Below the pieces are notes generated by a model. The model worked only from the letters and a program-made list of their open reading frames with translations. It ran no database searches and had not been told where the DNA came from. From contig NZ_FOUY01000013.1 of NCBI RefSeq assembly GCF_900115005.1, forward strand, positions 62,001-126,000: DNA of 64,000 bases, written 5' to 3'. The translations under genes were made by a program, and so were the position numbers. Positions 8,176 through 16,062 of the stretch are shown here, in pieces. Every line of letters begins with the position of its first letter. Within the stretch, counting starts at the first letter, position 1. Source of the DNA: Pseudonocardia ammonioxydans. GTDB lineage: Bacteria; Actinomycetota; Actinomycetes; Mycobacteriales; Pseudonocardiaceae.

Positions 8176-8241
8176 GCCGCACAGGTTGCGCGGGCGCCGC
8201 ACAGGTCCGGCCTTGTGCGACGCGCACCGAACCTGTGCGGC
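8176..8241. repeat. 66-bp REP-like palindromic element, copy 1
   Basis: The element is bounded by a perfect 12-bp inverted repeat, GCCGCACAGGTT and AACCTGTGCGGC. Inside lies a second near-palindrome, CGCACAGG with CCTTGTGCG. It matches the element at 8406-8471 at 57 of 66 positions by my hand count. The size and nested hairpins fit a dispersed extragenic palindrome rather than a coding or CRISPR repeat. Confidence 0.75.
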
Positions 8242-8405
8242 ACGGGCACCCGGCACTCCCCGCGGCGCTTCGGCGACCACGGCACGCGGCCCCGGCCCCG
8301 ACCGAGATCGCGGCACCGCGATTCCGCACCAGGTCTCCGACACCGGAGTTCCCGACCGGGCGGCCGCCGCGGCCGGGGCCTGCCGGAACGGCCGAGCCGC
8401 CGCCC

Positions 8406-8471
8406 GCCGCACACGTTGCGCGGGCGCCGCACAGGACCGGAGTCGTGCGGCGGGCACACAACCTGTGCGGC
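8406..8471. repeat. 66-bp REP-like palindromic element, copy 2
   Basis: Same length and orientation as copy 1. The right arm AACCTGTGCGGC and the core GCGCGGGCGCCGCACAGG are identical, and the left arm differs by one base (GCCGCACACGTT). The differences cluster in the loops, which suggests that the paired arms are conserved. Confidence 0.75.
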
Positions 8472-8544
8472 GCAGCCCGGTCAGCGGCCCCGCTGTTCGT
8501 CTCTGATCGACGTGCTCCGGCTCGGTGGTCTCACGATGTGCGCG

Positions 8545-9516
8545 TCAGTGCGGGCTTCGCACAGGGCGATTCTCGTCGAAGAGCCGCTCGGCCGTTGCCA
8601 TGAACGCACGGACCGCGGGCCCGTGTCGGCGGCCGCGCAGGCATACGGCGAACGCCTCGGTGGAGATGTCGGCGTCCATGATGGGGAGTCTCCGGGTCCG
8701 GGGTTCGGCCACGTACTCCACCTCGGTGCTGATTCCGACACCGAAGCCGGCAACGACCGCCTCTCGGACCCCCTCCCGGTTGACCTCGAGCGAGACGTAC
8801 GGGACGACTCCGCGCCGGGTGAGGGCCTGCTCGAGGACCAGGCGGCTCGTCGACCCGGGCTCGCGCATCACGAGCGGTTCGCCGTCGAGCTCGGCCAACT
8901 CGATCCCCTCCCGGCCTGCCCAGCGATGATCGTCGCGGCAGACGATGACCACTTGCTGTGTGCTGGACGGCACGGCAGCAAGTCGTGAGTCCAGGACGGT
9001 CTGGCCGACGACACCAACGTCGAGGGACTGCTCGACCAGCCCCTCGACGACAGCGGCCGAGTTCGCGAGCTGCAGGCTGACCCGGACGGCCGGGTGGGCA
9101 CGGGTGAAGGCTGCCAGCGCAGGCATGACGTAGTGCGGCGCGACGCCGCCGACGCGGAGCTCGCCGCGTACGGCGGTCGCCGAGCTGCCGAGCAGGTCCA
9201 CGATCCGGCTCTGTAGGTCGAACACCTGTTCCGTCAGTCCGAACAGCTGCTCGCCGAGCGGCGACAACACCATCCCGCGCGGGGTACGGCGCACCAGCTC
9301 GATGCCGTAGTGAGCCTCGAGCTGGCGCAGCTGTGTGGTGACGGTCGGCTGGCTGACGTGCAGCAGCGCCGCCGCTGCGGTGACGCTGCCGGCCACGGCC
9401 ACTGCATGGAACGAGCGCAGCTGGTTGAAGCTGACGTAGGGCAGGCCGCCGGGGGTCTCACGCCGTCCCCCGTCGCCGTGCTCGTCGGTCCCCCCGGTGG
9501 GCATCCTGCCGACCAT
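8545..9516 (-). CDS. LysR-family transcriptional regulator
   Basis: The 323-residue protein carries a LysR helix-turn-helix at about residues 30-90 (FNQLRSFHAVAVAGSVTAAA, VSQPTVTTQLRQLEAHYG) and a two-lobed effector domain. The first 28 residues, rich in Gly and charged residues, precede the usual LysR start. ATG 9516 is kept because GGGGGAG lies 6 nt upstream. It is the last gene of the minus-strand unit that includes the Rieske ferredoxin, the broken kinase and the desaturase-like protein. It probably activates that unit and the divergent reductase operon in response to a pathway metabolite. Confidence 0.92.
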   Translation of the reverse strand: MVGRMPTGGTDEHGDGGRRETPGGLPYVSFNQLRSFHAVAVAGSVTAAAALLHVSQPTVTTQLRQLEAHYGIELVRRTPRGMVLSPLGEQLFGLTEQVFDLQSRIVDLLGSSATAVRGELRVGGVAPHYVMPALAAFTRAHPAVRVSLQLANSAAVVEGLVEQSLDVGVVGQTVLDSRLAAVPSSTQQVVIVCRDDHRWAGREGIELAELDGEPLVMREPGSTSRLVLEQALTRRGVVPYVSLEVNREGVREAVVAGFGVGISTEVEYVAEPRTRRLPIMDADISTEAFAVCLRGRRHGPAVRAFMATAERLFDENRPVRSPH

Positions 9517-9538
9517 GTCGTACTCCCCCGGCCCTGTC

Positions 9539-9865
9539 TCAGTCCGGGAGCTGCACCCAGACCTGCCCGTCCTCGATCCGCGTCGGGTACACCGGCAGCG
9601 CGTCCACGACCGGCGGGCTCATCGCCTTGCCGGTCGGCACGTGGAACACGCCCTGGTGGCGCGGGCACTCGATGGTGTCACCGTCGAGGTAGCCGTCGGC
9701 CAGTGACGCCTCCCCGTGGGTACACCGGTCGTCGGTGACGACGTACTCCCCGTCCTCCAGATGGAACACGGCCAGGCGCCGCCCGCACGCGGTGACGCAC
9801 ACGACGTCGTCCTCCTCGACCTCGTCGGCGGGCGTGACAGCCTTCCAGCCGTCGGTCGTACTCAT
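9539..9865 (-). CDS. Rieske-type ferredoxin
   Basis: The 108-residue protein is a single Rieske domain. Cys48-x-His50 (DRCTHGEASL) and Cys67-x2-His70 (ECPRHQGVF) provide the ligands of a [2Fe-2S] cluster. Small soluble Rieske ferredoxins of this length carry electrons from a FAD reductase to an oxygenase. The matching reductase is encoded divergently at 12815 and a desaturase-type di-iron protein at 11587, so a three-component chain NAD(P)H to reductase to ferredoxin to oxygenase is likely. A rough ribosome site (GAGG) precedes ATG 9865. Confidence 0.93.
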   Translation of the reverse strand: MSTTDGWKAVTPADEVEEDDVVCVTACGRRLAVFHLEDGEYVVTDDRCTHGEASLADGYLDGDTIECPRHQGVFHVPTGKAMSPPVVDALPVYPTRIEDGQVWVQLPD

Positions 9866-9896
9866 GGTGCTGCCTCTTCTCGTCGCATGTGGTCGG

Positions 9897-11486
9897 TCAG
9901 CGGTGGCCGCCGGCGCCCAGGAGTTCGCTCGGCGCCGGATGGCTGTACTTCGTCACCAGTTGTTTGTGGCGAGTCATGCAGTCGGCCAGGTCGGCGTAGA
10001 CGGAGTGCCAGAGCTCGAAGAACTCGCCGTACATGGCATGCCGCTCGGGGTCCGGTTCCACGACCGACCGGATGGGGGCGAGTTCCGCCAGCGGCTCGCG
10101 CATGTCGCGGTAAAACCCGGCCCCGGTCGCCGCGACGACGGCGTCACCCAGCGGGGCGGCCTCGTCGACATCAGGGACGAGCAGGCGACGACCGGTCACG
10201 TCAGCGGTGATCTGGTTCCAGAACGTGCTCTTCGTCGGCCCGCCGTTGAGCACGATCTCGTCGAACTCCACGCCGGCTTCCTCCGCGATCCGCACGTTGG
10301 AGTGCACATCGAAGGCGACGCCCTCGATGAGCGCACGGATGAAGTGTGCCCGGCTGCTGAACGGCTGCACGCCGAAGAACACCCCGCACGCGTTGAGGTC
10401 CCAGCGGGGTGCCAACGAGTTGCCCAGGTAGGGCAGGTAGAGCAGGCCGTCGGCGCCGGCCCCGACGTTGCGGGCCTGTTCGGTGACGAGGTCGAAGACG
10501 TTGCGCCCCATACGCTCGGCCATGACGACCTCGGGGTCGGCGAACTTGTCCCGAAACCACTTCAGGGACGCCCCGGTGAACGCCATCGGCGCGTCGTAGA
10601 GGGTCAGCCCGTCGAGCACGTGCGGCCACTTGAGGATCCGGTACTCCGGGATCTCCTGCTCCCGGGGGACGACGATGCCCAGGTTCGATCCGGTCCCCAT
10701 CGAGTAGTAGGCGCGGCCGGCCTCGGCGACCCCGCAGCCGAGCGCGGCAGCGCTGATGTCGGTGCCGCCCGCGACCACCGCGGTCCCCGGGGCCAGCCCG
10801 GTGGCGGTGGCCGCTTGCTCGGTCACCGTGCCGATGATCTGCTGGGAGGCCTTGATGTCCGGGTAGATCGACGGCTCGAGCCCCAGGTCCGCGGTGAGTG
10901 CGTGGTTCCACTCACCGATCTTGTGCTCGTAGGGGTAGAAGAGGCCTGCGTCGCCGGGGTTGATGGTGAACTCGCCGGTCAGACGCAGGTTGCAGTAGCC
11001 GGTCGGGGAAAGCAGCTTGTGGATCCGCTGGTAGGCGTCCGGCTCGTGGGTGCGCATCCACAGCAGCTTGGGTTCGACGAACCAAGAAGCGACTCGGTTG
11101 CCGTTGACGGCGTTGATCCGGGCCTCGCCGACCCGCTCGCGGATCTCCTCGCACTCGGCGTGCGAGCGGGAGTCCATCTAGATCATCCCGGGCCGGACAG
11201 GACGTCCGTCGACGTCGACGCCGAGGGTCACGCCGACCAGGCCGGAGACCGAAACCGCGGCGATCTCCCGGCCGCTGCCGCCGAGCTCGGCGACGCAGCC
11301 ACGGATGCACGCCGAGACGGCATCCCAGTACTCGTCGGCGAGCTGTTCGGCCCAGCCGGGATGCGGATGGTGCAGGGGATGCTCGGCCGCAGCCGAGGCG
11401 ACGACGGTCGCCGTGGTGGTGTCGAGGACGCAGGCCTTGACATTGGTGGTGCCGATATCGACACCGAGCGTCAGCTGTCCGGGCAC
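9897..11486 (-). pseudogene. FGGY-family carbohydrate kinase interrupted by an in-frame amber codon
   Basis: Read through one TAG (11180-11178), the frame gives a normal-length FGGY kinase of about 529 codons. The N-terminal half starts at GTG 11486 after AAAGGAG and contains the phosphate-binding LGVDIGTTNVKA and HPGWAEQ. The rest contains SPTGYCNLRLTGEF, VVAGGTDISAAALG and the C-terminal LNGGPTKSTFWNQI. At the break the sequence reads RPGMI-stop-MDSRSHAE, where relatives have a conserved Trp (I-x-W-M-D-x-R). TGG to TAG is therefore the simplest explanation. An ATG follows the stop directly (TAGATG), so reinitiation into two polypeptides (11486-11178 and 11177-9897) is possible. No other lesion is visible. 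Such kinases phosphorylate pentuloses, polyols or similar sugars. Confidence 0.85.
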
Positions 11487-11512
11487 GGATGCTCCTTTGC
11501 ATCGGGGACGGC

Positions 11513-11543
11513 GCGCGGCAGCGGTCGGGCACCGCTGCCGCGC
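11513..11543 (-). terminator. strong 13-bp stem-loop between desaturase and kinase genes
   Basis: Perfect 13-bp arms (GCGCGGCAGCGGT / ACCGCTGCCGCGC) flank a 5-nt loop in the 100-bp gap between the two minus-strand genes. There is no U-run, as is common in actinobacteria. It could end or attenuate transcription after the desaturase gene, or protect the 3' end of that transcript. Confidence 0.6.
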
Positions 11544-11586
11544 TCCGGGACCGGTCGGCCCCGGCCGGCGGGGTGGCAAGCGGGGT

Positions 11587-12594
11587 TCAGCCCCTGCCGG
11601 CCGCCGTGAGTGCGGTGGTGGTCGGAACGGTCGAGCCAGCCCCGTTCCCCAGATTGGACACGATGTCGCGGTGAGCCCGGACGTAGCCCTTGCTCACCAC
11701 GTACTGGCGCTCCTCGGGTCGCCCGGGCAGCGCATGGTGCAGGGCCTTCAGGTTGTGGAAGGGCACGGACGGCGCCAAGTGGTGCTCGGCGTGGTAGGGC
11801 ATCTGCCAGTACAGGAACCTGACCAGCGGGTTGGACAGCGTCGTACGCGTGTTGGCGAGCCAGTCGGCATTCTCCTCCATTCCGGTGTGCTCGGCCATCC
11901 GGACCAGGCGCAGGGTCGGCTCGGCGATGACCCGCGGGACGATCCAGTACGCCAGGAGCAGCGGCCAGAACGACAGCGCCACCGAGGCGACGGCGAGCAG
12001 CACGTAGAAGCCCACCATCAGTCGGGCCTCGCCGATGATCCGGCCGCGCTCGGACTCGGGCAGGAACGTCTTCTCCCGCTCGTTGAAGCGACCGGTGACG
12101 CCGCGGTACAGGGTGCCGATCATCTTCGGCCAGAACTCCATGCCGAAGACCTCGCCGAGGTAACCGCCGAGGCCGTCGGGCATCGGGACCTGGTCCGGGT
12201 CACGAGCCGGGTCCTGCGTGTAGCTGTGGTGCGCGGCGTGCCGGTACCGGAAGTACAGCGCCGGGCGCATCAGCACCAGGCCGCAGAACTGTGCGAAGGC
12301 GGAGTTCATCCACCGTGTCCGAAACGCTGTGCCGTGGGTGCACTCGTGCAGTGGGGCGAACAGGAAGACGAGCACGATCCCGTGCACGAACATCGCCGGG
12401 AGCATCCACCAGCTCGCCCAGGAGACTGCGATCAACGCACCGGTCACGCCGGCGAGGGCGAGATGCCCCAGCACATAGCGCAATGCCGGCGCGTCCCGGC
12501 GCTTCTGGAACGCCTTCAGCTCCTTACGCGGGAGCGGCGGCTTCGGGGGCTGCGCCCAGGGATCCACGTCGTCGGGTGTGAGCATCGGCGCCAT
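11587..12594 (-). CDS. membrane fatty-acid-desaturase-family di-iron oxygenase
   Basis: The 335-residue protein has the three histidine boxes of the membrane desaturase/hydroxylase family: H83-ECT-H87, H119-AA-HH123 and H268-AE-HH272. Hydrophobic segments lie at about 45-80, 100-115 and 205-230. The boxes bind a di-iron centre that uses O2 to desaturate, hydroxylate or demethylate a substrate. It is the first gene of a minus-strand unit with a Rieske ferredoxin and lies divergent to a ferredoxin reductase and a class-III-type dehydrogenase. This context favours a catabolic hydroxylase over a membrane-lipid desaturase. It lacks the longer HE-x3-HK and NYxEHYG signatures of AlkB alkane hydroxylases. 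Confidence 0.9.
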   Translation of the reverse strand: MAPMLTPDDVDPWAQPPKPPLPRKELKAFQKRRDAPALRYVLGHLALAGVTGALIAVSWASWWMLPAMFVHGIVLVFLFAPLHECTHGTAFRTRWMNSAFAQFCGLVLMRPALYFRYRHAAHHSYTQDPARDPDQVPMPDGLGGYLGEVFGMEFWPKMIGTLYRGVTGRFNEREKTFLPESERGRIIGEARLMVGFYVLLAVASVALSFWPLLLAYWIVPRVIAEPTLRLVRMAEHTGMEENADWLANTRTTLSNPLVRFLYWQMPYHAEHHLAPSVPFHNLKALHHALPGRPEERQYVVSKGYVRAHRDIVSNLGNGAGSTVPTTTALTAAGRG

Positions 12595-12741
12595 CGTCGA
12601 CTCTTTCTGTAGCGGTAGGTCCGAAGATGTACGCCGATTCTGCAGTCACCGACCGGTCGCGGTCGAATCGAAAAACCGCAAGAAGCCCATTCAAAACCTC
12701 TATACCTCCTGCTCCGGGCGACACAGACCCCTTACCGAGTT

Positions 12742-12770
12742 TTGACGACAACCCTCCGAACCGGCATTCT
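12742..12770 (+). promoter_or_regulatory. predicted promoter of the ferredoxin reductase operon
   Basis: TTGACG (12742-12747) is followed after 17 bp by CATTCT (12765-12770), inside an unusually AT-rich intergenic stretch. It would start transcription near 12777, leaving a leader with AGAGGA before ATG 12815. The rest of the 220-bp divergent gap presumably holds the LysR site and the opposite promoter, which I could not place. Confidence 0.5.
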
Positions 12771-12814
12771 GCATTCCTGTTGAATCTGTGCGATCCGCTC
12801 ACGAGAGGAATCCG

Positions 12815-14053
12815 ATGCACGAATCCACCGATACTGTGGTGATCGGCGCCGGCCCGGCCGGTATCGCCGTCGCCGAGCACCTACGGGAGGCCGGGCACAC
12901 CGGTGGGATCACCGTCCTGTCGGCCGAGGACCACCTGCCCTACGACCGTCCCCCGCTGTCGAAGGAAGCCCTGTTGGACGACGCGGCGCCGGAGACATTC
13001 GCACTGCGTCCCGAGGCCTTCTACGACGAGTACGACGTGGCCCTGCGGCTCGGCTGCACCGCGGTCCGCGTCGACCGGGCCGCAGGCGCCGTCGATCTCG
13101 CCGACGGTGACCGGGTGCCGGCGAGCGCCGTGGTGCTGTGCACCGGCGGACGCCCTCGAACGGTGAACCTGCCGGGTGCGGACCTGGGCGGGGTGCACAC
13201 CCTGCGCACGGTCGAGGACGCCGCCGCCATCCGGGCGGGGTTGGAGCGCGGTGGGCCGGTGGTCGTCGTCGGAGGCGGGTTCATCGGGACGGAGGTGGCC
13301 GCGGCCGCCGCCACCCGCGGCTGCCCGACCGTCCTGGTCGAGTCCGCGGACCTGCCGCTGGGGCGGGTGCTCGGCTCCGAGGTCGCCGGCGTGCTCGCGG
13401 GCGTGCACCGGGAACGTGGCGTCGAACTCCGCACCGGGGTCGCGGTCACCGGGTTCGCCGGGAACGGTCGGGTGGAACGGGTCGAACTCGCCGACGGCAG
13501 CCGCCTGGCCGCAGACCTGGTGGTTGTCGGACTCGGGATGGCGCCGTCCCACGAGCTGGCAGCGACCGCCGGTCTGGCGGTCGGGGACGGCGTCCACGTC
13601 GACGACCGGGGCCGCACGTCGGCCCCCGGGATCTGGGCGGCGGGCGACGTGGCCGCGACCCCGGCCCCCGGCAACGGGCGCCAACGGACCGAACACTGGA
13701 AGGCGGCGACCCAACTGGGCGTCCGGGTCGCCCGCGACGTGCTCGGGCTCCCACCCGAGCCCCCGACGGTGCCCTGGTTCTGGTCCGACCAGTTCGATCT
13801 CAACATCCAGCTGGCGGGTGCCCCCGGGCGCGGCCCACAGCGATGTGTGCGCGGCGACGTCGCCGATCTGTGCTTCTCGGTCCTGTACCACGACGACGGG
13901 CTCGTCACCGGCATCACCGCGGTCAACCGCGGCCGGGACGTCCGGCCGGCGACCGATCTGATCCGTTCCGGCACCCGGGTCGATCCCGGCTCCCTGGACG
14001 ACCCGGCCACCACCCTCAAGGCGCTGGCCCGTGCGGCGCGGTGCACCCGATGA
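12815..14053 (+). CDS. FAD-dependent ferredoxin reductase
   Basis: The 412-residue protein has the two Rossmann folds of the oxygenase-coupled ferredoxin reductase family. FAD binds at VVIGAGPAGIAVAEHL (about 8-23), NAD(P)H at VVVVGGGFIGTEVA (about 150) and FAD again at IWAAGDVA (about 280). The C-terminal region with WFWSDQFDLNIQLAG is typical of rubredoxin and Rieske-ferredoxin reductases such as BphA4 and CamA. It would feed electrons to the Rieske ferredoxin at 9539 and then to the di-iron protein at 11587. I chose ATG 12815, after AGAGGA, over an in-frame start 27 bp upstream that lacks a ribosome site. Confidence 0.93.
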   Translation: MHESTDTVVIGAGPAGIAVAEHLREAGHTGGITVLSAEDHLPYDRPPLSKEALLDDAAPETFALRPEAFYDEYDVALRLGCTAVRVDRAAGAVDLADGDRVPASAVVLCTGGRPRTVNLPGADLGGVHTLRTVEDAAAIRAGLERGGPVVVVGGGFIGTEVAAAAATRGCPTVLVESADLPLGRVLGSEVAGVLAGVHRERGVELRTGVAVTGFAGNGRVERVELADGSRLAADLVVVGLGMAPSHELAATAGLAVGDGVHVDDRGRTSAPGIWAAGDVAATPAPGNGRQRTEHWKAATQLGVRVARDVLGLPPEPPTVPWFWSDQFDLNIQLAGAPGRGPQRCVRGDVADLCFSVLYHDDGLVTGITAVNRGRDVRPATDLIRSGTRVDPGSLDDPATTLKALARAARCTR

Positions 14054-14814
14054 CCCACGCGCCGGTCATCCGGCTCGCCTACGGTCCCGGCCCGCACCAC
14101 GTCGGTGACCTGCACCGGTGCTCGGGTTCCCCACGCGCCGTGGTCGTCGTCGTGCACGGGGGGTTCTGGCGGGCTCACCGCACCCTCGACATGACCTCGG
14201 CCGCAGCAGCAGCACTGACCCGGCACGGTTTCGCGGTGTGGAACGTCGAGTACCGGCGGGCGGGTCAGGGCAGCTGGGTGGACACGCTGTCCGACGTCGG
14301 CGCGGCGGTCGACCACCTACCCGAGCTCGCCCACGACCACGGACTCGATCAGGCCCCGGTTCTGCTGTTCGGGCATTCAGCCGGGGGCCAGCTCGCAGCG
14401 TGGTGCGCCGGGCGACAGGCCGTCGCCGCGCGCACGGGCCGACAGCCCCCCGCGGTCCGGATTGCCGGGCTGGTCACCGCGGGCGCGGCGCTGGACCTGC
14501 GTAGCGCAGCCCGCGACGGGGTCGGGGACGGGGCCGTCGCCGGGTTCTTGGGCGGTGAGCCGGAGGAGGTCCCGGCCCGCTTCGCCGAGGCCGACCCGGC
14601 GCTGCGGCTTCCGCTCGGCGTTCCGGCCCGCTGCCTGCACAGCGACCATGACGAACGCGTCCCCTCCACACAGTCCTGGTCCTGGGTGCAGCGGGCACGA
14701 GCCGCAGGCGACGACGCCGAGCTCGTTCACGCATCCGGTGCGCACACGGCCGCGATCGAGCCCGGCAGCCCGGACTTCGCGCTCGCCTCCGAGGCACTGG
14801 GCCGGCTCGTATAG
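14050..14814 (+). CDS. alpha/beta hydrolase, esterase or formamidase-like
   Basis: The 254-residue protein has an oxyanion motif VVVHGGFWRA near residue 37, the nucleophile elbow GHSAGG near residue 103, an acid in SDHDERVPS and a C-terminal His in ASGAHTAAI. The HGGFW and GHSAGGQLA signatures resemble kynurenine-formamidase-like and BD-FAE esterases. The ATG overlaps the reductase stop (ATGA), so it is expressed with the electron-transfer chain. It may hydrolyse an ester or amide substrate or product of the oxygenase. The exact reaction is unknown. Confidence 0.9.
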   Translation: MTHAPVIRLAYGPGPHHVGDLHRCSGSPRAVVVVVHGGFWRAHRTLDMTSAAAAALTRHGFAVWNVEYRRAGQGSWVDTLSDVGAAVDHLPELAHDHGLDQAPVLLFGHSAGGQLAAWCAGRQAVAARTGRQPPAVRIAGLVTAGAALDLRSAARDGVGDGAVAGFLGGEPEEVPARFAEADPALRLPLGVPARCLHSDHDERVPSTQSWSWVQRARAAGDDAELVHASGAHTAAIEPGSPDFALASEALGRLV

Positions 14815-14882
14815 CCGGGGTCGATACCCCTGCTCGACAACATGTATTCGACTTCCCACGCACCTCCGGACACGGTTACCGA

Positions 14883-15989
14883 ATGATCTCCACGCAGGCG
14901 GCCGTGCTGCACCGCCCCGGTGAACCGCTGACGATCGAGACGATCGACGTTCACCCGCCCGGCCCCGGTGAGGCCCTGGTGGAGATCGCTGCGACGGGCC
15001 TGTGCCACACCGACACCACCGCGCTGGACGGTGACAACCCGTCATGTGTGTATCCAGCGGTGCTCGGACACGAGGGCGCCGGCGTGGTGGTCGAGACCGG
15101 GCCCGAGGTGGATCTCCGCCCTGGCGACCACGTGATCCCCCTCTACGGGCCCGAGTGCGGCACCTGCAGCATGTGTCGCAGCGGCCGCACCAACCTGTGC
15201 TGGTCGATCAAGGCCACCCGGGACCGCGGTGTGCTCCCGGACGGCACCACCCGGTTCTCGCTCGGCGGGCAACCGGTCCACCACTTCATGGGCACCTCGA
15301 CCCTGTCCCGCTACACCGTGGTGCCGGAGATCGCGTTGAGCCGAATCCGGCCGGACGCGCCGCTGGACGCGGTGTGCCTGCTCGGGTGCGGGGTGACCAC
15401 CGGGGTGGGCGCAGCGCTCGCCGACGTGGAGGCCGGCGATGACGTCGTCGTCCTCGGACTCGGCGGGATCGGGACCAACGTGGTGCAGGGCGCCCGCCTG
15501 GCGGGCGCGGCCCGCATCATCGGGGTCGACACCGTCCCGGCCAAGCGGAAACTCGCCGAGCGGTTCGGGATGACCGACTTCGTACACGCCGGCGAGGTCG
15601 ACGATGTCGTCGAAGCGATTCGGGAGCTGACCGGTGGCGGCGCGGACGCGTCGTTCGAATGCACCGGGATCGTCCCCGTGATGCGTCAGGCCGTCGACGC
15701 CGCCCGACCCGGATGGGGCACCTGCGTGCTGCTCGGAGTGGAGCCGACCGGCGCCGAGCTCCCGATCCCGCCGGTCGGGGTCCGCTACGGCAAGACGATC
15801 AAGGGTAGCTACTTCGGCGGAGTTCGAGGCCGGACCGGCCTCAGCCGGTTCGTCGACCTCTATCTCGACGGCGACCTCGATCTCGACTCCCAGATCACCC
15901 ACCGGGGTCGGCTCGCCGACGTCAACGATGGGTTCGCGCGGATGGCAGCCGGCGTCGGCATCCGGACGGTCCTCGAACTCGGATCATGA
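14883..15989 (+). CDS. zinc-dependent alcohol dehydrogenase, class-III-like
   Basis: The 368-residue medium-chain dehydrogenase has catalytic zinc ligands Cys41 (LCHTDT), His63-Glu64 (GHEGAG) and the cysteine of LLGCGVTTG. Structural zinc ligands are Cys92, 95, 98 and 106. NAD binds at VVVLGLGGIGTN. MPDGT-like and HFMGTSTLS segments make it closest in pattern to class III enzymes, which oxidise S-hydroxymethyl-thiol adducts of formaldehyde, although many relatives oxidise other alcohols. As last gene of the reductase operon it probably oxidises the alcohol made by the di-iron oxygenase, or formaldehyde released by demethylation. Confidence 0.93.
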   Translation: MISTQAAVLHRPGEPLTIETIDVHPPGPGEALVEIAATGLCHTDTTALDGDNPSCVYPAVLGHEGAGVVVETGPEVDLRPGDHVIPLYGPECGTCSMCRSGRTNLCWSIKATRDRGVLPDGTTRFSLGGQPVHHFMGTSTLSRYTVVPEIALSRIRPDAPLDAVCLLGCGVTTGVGAALADVEAGDDVVVLGLGGIGTNVVQGARLAGAARIIGVDTVPAKRKLAERFGMTDFVHAGEVDDVVEAIRELTGGGADASFECTGIVPVMRQAVDAARPGWGTCVLLGVEPTGAELPIPPVGVRYGKTIKGSYFGGVRGRTGLSRFVDLYLDGDLDLDSQITHRGRLADVNDGFARMAAGVGIRTVLELGS

Positions 15990-16049
15990 CGTTCGCTCGC
16001 CGAGCCCGGCGCCGCCGTCCGTCACGCACCGTCGTGCCGGCACCGCGGG

Positions 16050-16055
16050 TAGGGT
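16050..16055 (+). promoter_or_regulatory. -10 element for leaderless LysR mRNA
   Basis: TAGGGT fits TANNNT and ends 7 nt before GTG 16063, with no ribosome-binding site between. This supports both the GTG start and a leaderless transcript. Confidence 0.45.
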
Positions 16056-16062
16056 CCACCGA

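Larger units (their letters stand above)
8133..8544. other. gene-free stretch with REP-like repeats
   Basis: No credible gene lies between the MHS transporter and the convergent LysR gene. The stretch is dominated by GCCGCACA-containing palindromic units: a partial unit at 8157-8173 and two full 66-bp elements at 8176-8241 and 8406-8471. The 165 bp between the two full elements holds nothing I recognise. The elements may also serve as bidirectional terminators for the two convergent genes. Confidence 0.7.

Noticed and set aside
8157-8471. CRISPR array
   Set aside because: The repeated units are palindromic, of unequal spacing, and have no regular spacers or cas genes nearby. They fit REP-like elements better.
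11587-12594. AlkB-type alkane hydroxylase
   Set aside because: The histidine boxes follow the fatty-acid-desaturase spacing and lack the longer AlkB signatures. No rubredoxin gene is present.
12788-12814. Upstream ATG for the ferredoxin reductase
   Set aside because: It adds nine residues without similarity and has no ribosome site, whereas ATG 12815 follows AGAGGA.
14817-14830. GGGGT-CGAT-ACCCC inverted repeat before the alcohol dehydrogenase gene
   Set aside because: Five-base GC-rich arms are expected by chance in this DNA, and no second copy or promoter supports it.
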